Of a DNA stretch of 64,000 bases, positions 1-10,558 are shown piece after piece. The translations under genes were made by a program, and so were the position numbers. The stretch lies in the NCBI RefSeq assembly GCF_040939455.1, contig NC_134115.1, forward strand, positions 27,678,727 to 27,742,726, read 5' to 3'. Source of the DNA: Microcebus murinus (taxonomy: Eukaryota > Chordata > Mammalia > Primates > Cheirogaleidae). The notes beneath the pieces were generated by a model. That model saw nothing but the letters and a program-made list of their open reading frames with translations. It had not been told where the DNA came from and did not search any database. Numbering within the stretch: the first letter of the stretch is position 1; each line of letters begins with the position of its first letter.

Positions 1-388
1 CCTCACTTCAGGAGGGCAGTCTGGCCAGCAGATGGCTCCAGCTGGCTAGGACAATACTTCTGTCACAGGAACACGCAAGATTGGGCAGCCAGAATGGTGC
101 CGCCACATTGATTTGTTAGTATAAACTCAGGTCCCACACACCCTGGGGGTAGCACTGCCCCTTCATAGCACTTACACAGTCTGAAAAGACACTGCTTATT
201 AGTTCATTTGTTTATTTTCTGAGCGCTGCCCCACCCACCACCAGTAGAATATAAGCTCTGTAAAGAGGGTGCCCCTCGCTAACTTGTTCACCATTGGATA
301 TTCAATGCCAAAACAGTTCCTGGAACAGAAGGTATTCATATCTGTGTAAGATACCGGGCTATAAGGACAATGGACACATTCCAGCTTC

Positions 389-752
389 TGTTTACTGCTT
401 GTTTGCTAACCGCAAGGCATTATGAGTACATAATGGGATGCAGAGGAAAAAGGCAAAGAACAGGGAAACCGGAGTCTCTCAGCTAGGACCCAGAACAGGT
501 TAGAGCCTATCAGGGGTAGGATGAAGTAAGAATCACTGTAGGGGCAGGTGCATGACCAGTGTGTAAACAACTGAGTTATAAAAAGGGGGCTAACACACGA
601 AGGAGGGTCCCTGCCCAGAGAAGAGGCCACTGCGCTGGCACTCTGGGGGCTCAGACCCTAGCTCGAGGTAGACAATAAAACTCTTTTTGATAATTACAGC
701 CTCGGTGACTATGTCTCTCTGTCCTGCGGCCCTGTGAATCTCAAATATAACA
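389..752 (+). mobile_element. Probable solo LTR of an old endogenous retrovirus (ERV1-like)
   Basis: The segment has the layout of an LTR. A TATA-like box, TTATAAAAAGGGG, sits near 575; a polyadenylation signal, AATAAAACT, near 675 is followed by a U5-like stretch. The outer ends read TGTT and AACA. No internal retroviral genes lie on either side, so it would be a solo LTR left by recombination. A 6-bp TCTGTT lies at 387-392 and 753-758, overlapping the proposed left end, so the exact left border is uncertain. Family not assigned. Confidence 0.5.
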
Positions 753-984
753 TCTGTTGATCAGATGAATTATTGTATGAGGTGGTAGATTTGATTACAG
801 GCCTCTCTCTTCCTCTAGGCTGTAAGCTCTCAGGACAAAGGATTCTGACTTATTCATCCAGGTCTTCATACTGGTGTAGTGCTTGCCATAGAAGAAGGCA
901 TTGAAATCAATATCTTGGAATGCATAAATAAATGAATGAACATATGTTATCTATGCTAGAAGTTTTTACTCTTACATTCACATT

Positions 985-1051
985 AGAATAACCTGGGGTT
1001 CCTGTTTCTGAATACTCTCAAAAAAAAAAAAAAAAAAAGAATAACCTGGGG
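985..1051 (+). mobile_element. Very short poly-A-tailed insertion with 14-bp target duplication
   Basis: AGAATAACCTGGGG occurs at 985-998 and again at 1038-1051. Between the copies lie only about 21 bases and then a run of about 18 A. This is the mark of an L1-driven insertion that was almost wholly truncated at its 5' end. The body is too short to name the source; its last bases (ACTCTC before the A run) resemble an Alu 3' end. The duplicated target belongs to a MER5A-like element. Confidence 0.7.
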
Positions 1052-1077
1052 ACCTTTTAAAAACTGCAATGCCCCAT

Positions 1078-1551
<474 letters not shown>

Positions 1552-2295
1552 CTACCTGGGTTTATTCGGGATTGAGGCATCTTCCAGAATGCAGGAATTT
1601 CAGTGCTGAAACCACCACTGTACTAGGAAAACCAAGACGGTTTGTCACCCTGGTTGAGAGCCACTGATCCAAACTGTCGCTCAGGGCCATTCTGAGTGAT
1701 GTATTTTCAATTTCTGAAAAGTCAAGACTCATTGGCTTCGTGCTTTCACTTGACACTTCGCTAATTACATCCCGGCCTGCAGCTCGCCTTGCCCTCAGCG
1801 CCTGCTTCCTGCTATGTGTTCCCGTTCAGGTGCGCGCTGCTGTTATTGACTTGGGTGACATACATATTTGTGACACACAAATGGCAAAGGGAGTGATTAA
1901 ACCATTCCAGCAAGTCAGTGCCCGTGCAATGGACCTGCTAAAGCAGCAGAAGAAAGTCTAAAGTGCTACCTTTCCAGGTGCCATTTCCAGGAGCCTTCAC
2001 CTCTTTTTCTCTCCAAATTGATGACAGTCCATTGTGACACATTTCTATTTATCACTGTGTATGCCAGTTACCCTGGTGCGAGTGTACAGTCCCTATTGTT
2101 ATCTGGGGAGATAATAATTTTCTTAATGGAAAATTCCCTGTGAAAACTGAATTAAAATTCATCATTCCAAACACTCATCAATTGACCCCAAGTATGTGGT
2201 TAGTACTGAACCCGTTGATTCCGGTGTAGACACCAGAATCAGAAATGCTCTTCGCCCTGTGAAGGGAACACCGCACCACAGCTCTCTAAGGCCTT

Positions 2296-2480
2296 GTCAT
2301 TCAAAGCGTGGTCCCAGATCTGCAGCGGCCGCCTCACCCGGGAGCTCGTTGGAACTGCGGAGCCTCAGGCCCCACCCCAGAGCTGCTGACTCAGAACATC
2401 TGGAGTTAGAAGCCAAGAATGTGTGCTTTTAAAAGTTCCCCAGGTTATACTTACGCATGCTCAAATTTGAGAAGTGCTCA
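2296..2480 (-). repeat. MER5A-like hAT fossil
   Basis: The reverse complement follows the MER5A pattern: a start resembling CTCAAA, then CCAGATGTTCTGAGTCAG, GGGGTGGGGCCTGAG, and a decayed end near CTTTGAATGACAAG. Family assigned by memory of the consensus. Confidence 0.7.
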
Positions 2481-2570
2481 TCTAGCGAACGCTGTGCCTG
2501 ATTCTTAATGTCGGTACCTCAGAGCCCAGAGGGAAGAGGCGAAGGTAAGCGGGAAAGGAGGTATACAGCG

Positions 2571-2738
2571 CAGTGGCTCCCAGCTGCACACTGGAAACAC
2601 CTGGAGAGCTTTAAAATTGCCGGTGCCTGGATCCCAGCCCAAGCAGGATGATTTCATTAGTATGGGGAGCACCTGAGCAGTGCTCCCCAGGGGATTCCAA
2701 CATGCATGAAAGTTTGAGTCACTGATACCGCTTAATCA
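2571..2738 (+). repeat. MER5-type hAT fossil, divergent
   Basis: It begins CAGTGGCTCCCAGCTGCACA, with ACACCTGGAGAGCTTTAAAA next, as in MER5/Charlie-type elements, and has a matching decayed end with GGGGATTCCAACATGCATG. The subfamily is uncertain. Confidence 0.5.
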
Positions 2739-3189
2739 CCAGGAACCCTGCCCCCACCACATCGCCCCCGGCCTCCTCTGCTGCTGGACGTGTTTGCTAT
2801 CCCTCCTTCCTTCCCGAACATCAGGAGCAGCAGCGATGGAAGGAGGGAGGGGCTCACTGGGGCTGCATCTCCCCTCTGCCATGAAGAACACTTGTTCCCT
2901 TCTATCTTCTGTTAGGAGCTGTTTGACCTGTGTTCACTCCAACCTCTCAGGTCTCTTCATCTGTCCGAGGGAGACAGTAAGACCCAATGCCCCGGACTAT
3001 TTGGGACATTGCATAAGACAACACCGGAAGTGCCCGGTACTTTGGCAAGTTAGGTGCTGAGAAACTCTGTGCAAGGAAGAGTGCTGTCTCTCTGCCCTTC
3101 TCCCCTGCTGGTGGCACGTCCATTATGTTTGGCAAAATTGTCTCTTCCTCCGTGCACAAAGGGTGTTGGCGAATTGTGAAAAACCTATT

Positions 3190-3400
3190 TATGTGTGAAT
3201 TCACTCATATGATCTCATCGCAGTCTCACAACACTTCGGCCATGCAAATGGGATAATCTTGGTGTCCCCATTTCACAGACAATAAAACAGTGGCGTAGAG
3301 GATTCCAAGTCTGACACAGTCACAAAGTGGCAGACTCAGATCCCCTGACTGTCACCCAGTGTTCTCCCGACCCACTGTGCTGCCTCCACGTTCAGCTTCA
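3190..3400 (-). repeat. MIR element
   Basis: Antisense MIR pattern: ATGATCTCATCGCAGTCTCA, CCCCATTTCACAGACAATAA, then CAAAGTGGCAGACTCAGA. A decayed tRNA-derived SINE, old and shared by mammals. Confidence 0.75.
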
Positions 3401-3449
3401 CGTCCAGCCACCTGGAAGGTGGCATCTACGGACAGGACGCTTGCATCTA

Positions 3450-3640
3450 GACCAGCTCTGTCCCGGCAGAACTTCCCGCGATGATGGAGATGTGCTCTAT
3501 CTCTGCTCTCCACTTCGACAGCCACTAGCCACATGTGACGACTGAGCACTTGAAATGCAGCTAGTGTGACTGAGGAATTCAAGTTATAATTTGATTTAAT
3601 GTTAATTTAAATACCCACATGCGAACAGCACAGATCTAGA
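3450..3640 (+). repeat. MER3-like DNA transposon fossil
   Basis: It shows GCAGAACTTCCCGCGATGAT, GCCACTAGCCACATGTGACG and GAGCACTTGAAATGCAGCTA, the known order of a common hAT-type element that I recall as MER3. A second copy lies at 62690-62897. Confidence 0.6.
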
Positions 3641-3868
3641 GACAGGCTGGAGAATAATGGGAAACCGGGAGATCGTTCCAATGGTTTCTACTCACAAATC
3701 AAAGCAAAGCTAAGCCACTTGCCTGCCTTTTTCTTCAGAGATCTTCTGAGCTCTTTTGTAGTAGAGGGACCAGTTGGCCCACTAGTTGATGACAGCACCA
3801 CGCCCATGCAAAACGCGATTTGAATGATGCCTTGACAACATCGATCGGCCAGCAGAAGCAGGCTGCCT

Positions 3869-4037
3869 TATACAGCAGTGCTTCTCGAACGTTAGTGTGC
3901 ACAGATCAACTGGGATCTAGCTTGTTAAAATACAGACTCTGGTTTAGCAGGTCCAGGACGGGGCCTGAGGTCTGCATTTCTAACAGGTGCCCAGGGGGCG
4001 CTGCTGCCCTGTGGACCCCACCTGAACCAACCAGGCT
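3869..4037 (+). repeat. MER5A-like hAT fossil
   Basis: It starts GCAGTGCTTCTCGAACGTTA, continues with AGCTTGTTAAAATACAGACT, GGACGGGGCCTGAGGTCTGC and TTCTAACAGGTGCCCAGG. This is the full MER5A order on the + strand. Its 3' half holds CCAGGGGGCGCTG, which resembles a CTCF core. Confidence 0.8.
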
Positions 4038-4038
4038 G

Positions 4039-4410
4039 TAGAGCAGTGGTTCTCAACAGGCTGATTTCGCCTCCCTTCATCCTGGGGGCATTTGGCAATG
4101 TCTGGAGACATTTTTAATTGTCATGTCCACGAGGATGGGGGTGGCAGGGGCTACTGGCATCTACTGGGTTGAGTCCAGGTACCCTAGTAATAATCTACAA
4201 TGTACTTGTATGAGTGTGTCAAAATATCACATGCACCCCATAAATATGTACAATCATGTATTAAAAAAGCATGGGGTTTCAAAGATCTTCTTTTTAAAAA
4301 ATTCTAAAACATAGTAATAATAGTAATTATTATCTAAAATGTACAGGAGAGCCCCCAAGACAATTATCTTGCCCCAAAATGTCAATAGTGCCAAGTCTGA
4401 GAGACTCTCC
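4039..4410 (+). repeat. MER20 copy split by a short L1-like 3' end
   Basis: Left part: AGCAGTGGTTCTCAACAGGC, GGCAATGTCTGGAGACATTT and GGCTACTGGCATCTACTGGG. Right part from about 4335: ACAGGAGAGCCCCCAAGACA and CCCCAAAATGTCAATAGTGC. The gap (about 4206-4330) contains ATCACATGCACCCCATAAAT followed by A-rich DNA, which looks like an L1 3' end. Confidence 0.75.
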
Positions 4411-4485
4411 TGTCTAGCCGAGTCCGCTCTGCAGGAAGAGGAGGTCAGGGGCAGAGTGATGGAGTGAGTCTTCTGGGTATAATAA

Positions 4486-4740
<255 letters not shown>

Positions 4741-4809
4741 TAGGATGGAAAATGTTTCTTTGCAGCACGGCCCCTCACCTGGGCTCCCTTTCTCATCGTT
4801 AGGAAAACA

Positions 4810-4823
4810 CTGCCACCTAGTGG
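4810..4823 (-). promoter_or_regulatory. Candidate CTCF site
   Basis: Read on the minus strand it is CCACTAGGTGGCAG, matching CCASYAGRKGGCRS at every position. It lies 172 nt after exon 12. It is a motif match only; occupancy is unknown. Confidence 0.4.
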
Positions 4824-5050
4824 AAGTTACAACTAATCACAGCTCCAAACATTGCGAACATTTCCATCTCTATGAGTGGGGCCCTTAATAGCAATTTTCA
4901 GTTGCAAATGATGCTGTTTCTTTTTAATACATCTGAAAAAAAAAAAGGCCAAGTTGTATTGATTAAAATTAAGGAAGGAGTGGAATTTGCGGTTTGTTTC
5001 TGATTGTCTTTAAAACGGGGACAAAAGGAAGCGTTCGCTGCCCAAGTGGT

Positions 5051-5065
5051 GGCACCCCCTGCTGG
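5051..5065 (-). promoter_or_regulatory. Candidate CTCF site
   Basis: Minus strand CCAGCAGGGGGTGCC, one mismatch to the CTCF core (T for C). It has the same orientation as the site about 240 bp upstream. Confidence 0.35.
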
Positions 5066-5982
5066 TTTATGGCTGTGTCGCACCTCAGGATGCAGAATTA
5101 GCAGGCTTCCCTCTGCAAGTGCCATATGTCCTGGTGGCTGAGCACAGGTCCTCCCTGTTCGCAAAGAACAACACAAGGGAACCAATGCTTTATATAACTG
5201 TTCTGGGTTCGTTTCCCTCAATTGCCCCTAGAAAAAACAAAAACTTGGGGAATCAGCCAGTGGGCGGTGTATGCACGCATCCACAGGAGGCAGCCTGAAA
5301 TTTGATTTCTGTGCCTGGAATCACACCACACATGGGCAGGTCTTTTTTAACCCTTCTTTTCCCACAGAGCTTGGCATTGAGCACCTGTCTTCATTTAGTG
5401 CGAGTGGATTGTTAGCATGGAAAAATTTGTCAGAGTCTAGACACTATGAAGTTTTTGTGAAAGGAATTAAACAGAAATCCTAGCCGGTGGCAATTCCAGA
5501 AAGTAGGCTGTTCTTTTCTTAGTTAAGTGACACCATCTTGTCGCGTGCTCTTGCCCACGTCCGCACAGAGACCCAGCATCAACTTAGATCCCTCTTCTCA
5601 AGTCAGCCAAGGGTCTCATTCAGAGCCTAAGCATGCTGAAAATGAAGACAGCAAATTCCCTGGTGTTGCAGAAGTTTGGTCAGAGAATTTTGAGGGGAAA
5701 ACCTTCTAAACCCTTGCACTTTCTCAGGATCTAGTATAAGAAAGAGACCCAGGGAAGAAATAGCTTTTGGAACTAGAAATCTTTCACTTCTATTTGCAAA
5801 GACAGGCCCCAAAATACAGGAAAGGCTGTGGCTGTCCCAAAAGCAGAGCTGTGAACAGTCTTGCTAGCATGTTCTTGGACGTGCTGAAGGCTTACCAGAT
5901 GTCAAAGGCATCCCTTCCTAAGCTGTTCAGGTGAATGCCAAAGAACTGCATCCCAAGACCCCAGGGCAGACTAACTCAGTAA

Positions 5983-6141
<159 letters not shown>

Positions 6142-6797
6142 TAAGGCACTTTTTATTTTCTCTGTTTTTTGTTTTGCCTTCTCCTGCCCCCACATGCCTG
6201 TGAGTGTCTTCCCTGATCCCTTCCAAATGCATGGATCATTCTTCACAAATACTCCCTTAGACGTACGTAGACGACAAACACCAAGTCACCAAGATTCCGC
6301 TTGTTTTAGCTGCTCAGTTGTCAGCATCTAAGGCAAAAAGTTATGTGAAAACTTAAGGGTACTGTCCTCATATTCTTACATAAAACCACAAAGGCTCTGG
6401 AAATTAGAACATGGTTTATTCTGTAAACCCAGAGGGTGTTTGAGGCAATTAGCAGAGGAGGATTGATTTAAGTCCAAGCATCAAAAAGGCCAATTAAGTA
6501 CCCTGCACCATTTTGTTACCCTCACAGCTATGAAGTTTATCCTTTTTCCACAATAATGGAATAAAATATAAAATATCTTCTTGTTTGGAATCACTCAAAA
6601 ACTTTTTTCTTTTTAGTTTTGTAATGATTCGCTAATGTACTTATAAGGGATACCAACAAGTAATCATAGGTGAAACTACTGTTTATGAAGTTGCTGAGAG
6701 GATTCAATAAGTTAAGCGAATTGGCTCTGAGCTGACACTAAAATCCAATGAAGTTTGAAGAGCAGACATTGTTTTCCTCATTTAACAGACAAATTGA

Positions 6798-7136
6798 GGC
6801 TGTCTTAGTCCATTTGTGCTACCATGACAAAATATCTGAGTCTGGCAAATTTACAGACAACCAAAATTTATTTCTCACAGTTCTGGAGGCTGGGAAGTCT
6901 AAGATCAATGTACCAGCAGGTTCAGTGTCTGGTAAAGGCTGCCTTTTGCTTCCAAAATGAAACCTTGTATTTGCATCTGCCAGAGGGGACAAATGCTGTG
7001 TCCTCACGTAGCAGAAGGGATGGAAGGACAAAAGGGCCCCACCTCTTAAAGGCCCCACCTCTTAGCACGATTGCATTGAAGATTAAGTTTCAATGTGACT
7101 TTTTTGTAGGGGACACAAACATGCAAACCATAGGAG
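6798..7136 (+). repeat. Old interspersed repeat (GTCCATTTGTGC...CAAACCATAG family)
   Basis: It reads TTAGTCCATTTGTGCTACCA, ATTTCTCACAGTTCTGGAGG, CTGTGTCCTCACGTAGCAGA and ends in GGGGACACAAACATGCAAAC. I recognise this common mammalian repeat but not its RepeatMasker name. Another copy is at 20893-21135. Confidence 0.7.
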
Positions 7137-7704
7137 AGGCCAAGGTGAGTTAGTTTGTTCAAGGTCAAAAAAATCCTAAGAAAAAAGCCAATACTGAACA
7201 TAGACTCCTGTCTCAGAGGTGATTTTTCCCATTTGCCACAATGCCTGTCCCACCATGCACAGCACAAACTGGGATGGAGCTTATTACCTGTCCCCAGACA
7301 GTGCAAGTTTTAGATGGTGCCACCCTGGCTCTAGCTCATTCCCACTGCAGGAAGTAGAAAACAGGTTATCAGAGTGGCTCCAGGTTTCTGTTTTCTCTGC
7401 AGTTTTTTCTTGGTTCAGCATATTGAGACCTTCAGTAAGAATAATAGGGTTTTCATTTAAAAATAAAATAAGGCAGAGTCGAGTGGCACATCAATTAGAG
7501 AATCAAGGGAGTAGAGTGATTTCTTCCAAAATTCCAAAGATTTGAAAAGAAAGGAAAGAAGTAGGAAAGTTCTAGACTGAGAAAGGCTGGTAGATTTCAT
7601 CACTCCAATCAACTGGTGGTGGCACTTGAAATACTCTGTAGACAAGGGTTACAGGACAGTGAGTGGCCTCAGTAATATTATATATTATTATATGTTTTAT
7701 ATAT

Positions 7705-7900
7705 CATATGTAATAATAATAATACCTAACATTATTGAGTGCTAAGTACTGTTTTAATAGATTTATAAACATTGTATCATCTAACAGCCACAACCACCCC
7801 ATCAGATAAAGTGGTATCATTATTCCCATTTTAGAGATGATGAAAACTGAGTCACAGTTATGCAGCTTGCCCATATTCAGAGCTTGTCAGCAGCAGAGCG
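7705..7900 (-). repeat. MIR element
   Basis: Antisense MIR: CATTATTGAGTGCTAAGTAC, then TATTCCCATTTTAGAGATGA, GAGTCACAGTTATGCAGCTT. Confidence 0.8.
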
Positions 7901-8044
7901 AGGTTTGTCTAGCATTCCTATCCCTGAAAGACGATAGAATGGCAACTTATTTCACTTTATTCCTCCCTCAAGCAAGCATACATCTTTTCTCCAAGTCTCT
8001 CTTTTTTCCCAAACAGCCTGTGGCTTTTTCTTCAAATCAAGTTT

Positions 8045-8378
8045 CAGCAAACTGTCACCCAAATCCAGCCCACTGCCTGTTTCTGTATAGCCTACAAGCT
8101 AAGAATGTTTGCTTTTTTTTGTTATTTTCACATATTTTAATGGTTGCAACAATGAAAATAAGAATAATATTCTATGACATATTAAAATTGTATGGAATTT
8201 GACTTTCTATGCCCATAAACAAAGTTATGTTGAGTCATAGCCAAGCTCATTTGTTTACAGATCACCTATGGCTGCTTTCACATGACAACAACAGGGTTGA
8301 ACAGTTTCAATAAAGACTGTCTGACCCACAAAGTCTAAAATATTTAGTATCCGGCCTTTTCATAGAAAATGTTGGCCA
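8045..8378 (+). repeat. Decayed DNA transposon (CAGCAAACT / GTCGGCAAACT family)
   Basis: CAGCAAACTGTCACCCAAAT, then CATAAACAAAGTTATGTTGA, CCTATGGCTGCTTTCACATG, AAGTCTAAAATATTTAGTAT, ending with a decayed GGCCAGCCC. Copies in the same orientation at 33630-33890 and reversed at 60945-61500. Confidence 0.6.
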
Positions 8379-8778
8379 GCCCTTTTTAGACAATTGCTCA
8401 TTCATTATGGGTAACAAACAAGTAGCAATGGCAAAGTGCCAAAGTGTATCTCCAATGCAGTAAATGGGCCCCTTTGTTTCCCCCCACTGCAAAACTAGCT
8501 CGGGTAGGCATGTTTGGGCCCAGCTGTCAACAAGATTGACAACCTCCCTTGCAAAGTTTAAACCTAGAACCGCAAATGCATTTTCTTGGAGAAACACAAT
8601 CCCAAAATCCGCCGGTGTGTGCGTTTAGAAAAGACAGGTACAACTGAGCAACTAGAACAAGGTCCATCTTAATGATCTGCCCTCCTCCAGCCAGAACCCT
8701 TCCTTCCAGATCCTTCTTGCCTTGCCAGTTAGAGCCCCTGACTAGCAAAACCGTTTGATTCTTCTCTATTGTTTTCAG

Positions 8779-8829
8779 AGACATGGGCCCTCAAACACAT
8801 TGTACCACTTGGTCAGGGATGTCAAAAAG
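8779..8829 (+). CDS. TRPM3: TRPM3 exon 14
   Basis: A 51-nt exon (17 codons, phase 0 to 0) with acceptor TTGTTTTCAG and a strong donor AAG|GTAAGA. It encodes RHGPSNTLYHLVRDVKK, the motif that follows the ICF segment in TRPM1/3-type channels. It belongs to the cytosolic N-terminal melastatin homology region. As its length is a multiple of three, skipping would keep the frame, but I know of no firm report of this. It can join directly to exon 16 (DVKK-GNLPP) or through exon 15 (DVKK-REYPG). Confidence 0.95.
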
Positions 8830-9519
8830 GTAAGAACCCTCTCGACCGCAGGTCAGAGGCCACGTCTTCATTGCTTCCTGTGATTAGAAAATGCTTCTGT
8901 TTTGCATGAGCTGCCAGAGTATTCCTGTCCCTGCCAGACGCCCGTCATTTCAGAACAGTGTGTGCGTGTGTCTTTTAACTCTGACACCTCCGCTTATGAT
9001 GCAGCTGTGGTGCTATCTCCGGTCGCCGTGGTTTTAGACGCTTTCGTTGGACATAATGCTTTTGGGTCGTGGAACCCTAGGCTTTCCTCCGTGCCTGGTG
9101 GATTTATGCCATTACCTGTATTTTTCCATATGCCCCTCACTGCTTGGGGAGCTGGTTTCCATGCTGCCTGGCTGACCATAAAAGGTATCTCCATTTGCTA
9201 GCTCTTGATACAAGGTCACATCTAGCATTACGTAGAGTGTAGTAAGCATAGCTCCCAAAGTTTCAGAAAACAGAGAACTAAAACACATACATGCATTCCA
9301 CTTTTCTAACACTCTATTTTTTCCACAATATTTTTTCACACTCATCATCTCATCTAATGTGGGGGAAAAAAACTGGTAGGGATGGATCAGGTAGAATTAT
9401 TCTCCTTTGCAGATGAGGAGGCTGAAATACAAGGAAGTGAGAACTATATTAGGTGGTTAGTGAGGAGCTAGGATTAGAGCTCAGTTTCTTTGATTAATAA
9501 TAATAAAATAATAGCTATG

Positions 9520-9700
9520 AGTTAGTGATGACGAGGTGCATGCATAGCATTGATAGAAGCTTTAGATGCATCTTAACTCATTTAATCCCCACAATAATTC
9601 TATGAAGTCGAATTAGTTTATTATCATTACATAGTATTATTCCCATTTAAAGATGAGAAGAATGAGGCACAGAGAGATTATGTTCAATCTTAGCCAAGTG
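9520..9700 (-). repeat. MIR element
   Basis: Antisense MIR core: TTAACTCATTTAATCCCCAC, TATTCCCATTTAAAGATGAG and GAGGCACAGAGAGATTATGT. A weaker one lies just before it (9400-9475). Confidence 0.75.
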
Positions 9701-10498
9701 ATTGTTCCTTTGCCCCATATAATCTCCTTCAGAGGTAGCTTGGGTTCCGAACTCTTCAATCCATCCCAAAAAGTGATGTTTTAACACCAAAGGATAAAAT
9801 AAATGATGGCATTTACTCTACCCCATAAGTATGTGCCTGCACTCACATGCACATATATACCACTATCGCCTATTTGTAGCAATTCTTCACCAAAATCCAC
9901 AGAACATACTCACAAAGTGAAATCTACAAAGTGAGGTCAAAAATAGAGCATAATTTTTTCATCTCATAGGCAGTCATTGGCTAGAATTCACCTTTAGGTG
10001 TCCTGTGGCTAGCTGTGTTTTTATTTTTCCTTCAAAAGGCCAAGCAAAGGCCCTGGGGCTGCTAATAATGTACCTATTAACCTGCTGGACTTTTGCTAAG
10101 AATGAATAAAGGATATAAAAATAAAAACAAAAAAGCCCCCAAAATCTCCCTCCTTTGGCCCTTGCAATTTTCCTCCCATCTCCACACAGCCCTAATGAAG
10201 GATTTTTCATCTGTAAGTGACACCTATAGTTCTTTCAAAGCAAGGGAAACAGGCACTGTGCAGTCTGTACTCCCAATTCAACAACCATTTTACTAAGACC
10301 ATGTCTTTCACTGGTCTACCCCTCCCAAGCCATAGTACTAGATCTGCCCTCCACAAACTCATTTCTCTTCCCTTCAGGTCTTCCAGTTTTGTTGAATTCA
10401 TCCTGGCTTAAAATTGCCTGGAGGCTAAACTCAGAAGGTTAGCCGTAGACACATCCAATGTGTATTCTTCAAATATCTTTGCCAAGATATTTGTTACT

Positions 10499-10558
10499 CA
10501 TGTTCAATAATCATTGAACATGAATCATTTGAACATGTTACTCATGTTCAAAATGATT
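10499..10558. repeat. Two adjacent inverted repeats built on CATGTTCAA
   Basis: First hairpin: CATGTTCAAT (10499-10508), loop AATC, ATTGAACATG (10513-10522), a perfect 10-bp stem. Second: AATCATTTGAACATG (10523-10537), loop TTACT, CATGTTCAAAATGATT (10543-10558), a 15-bp stem with one extra A. GTTACTCATGTTCAA is also repeated directly (from 10493 and from 10537), so the unit arose by local duplication of a palindrome. Confidence 0.8.

Noticed and set aside
1740..1961. A 73-codon frame with a hydrophobic start, considered as a small secreted protein or processed pseudogene
   Set aside because: I could not match it to any family, and no poly-A tail or target duplication marks a processed copy. 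It remains unexplained unique sequence.
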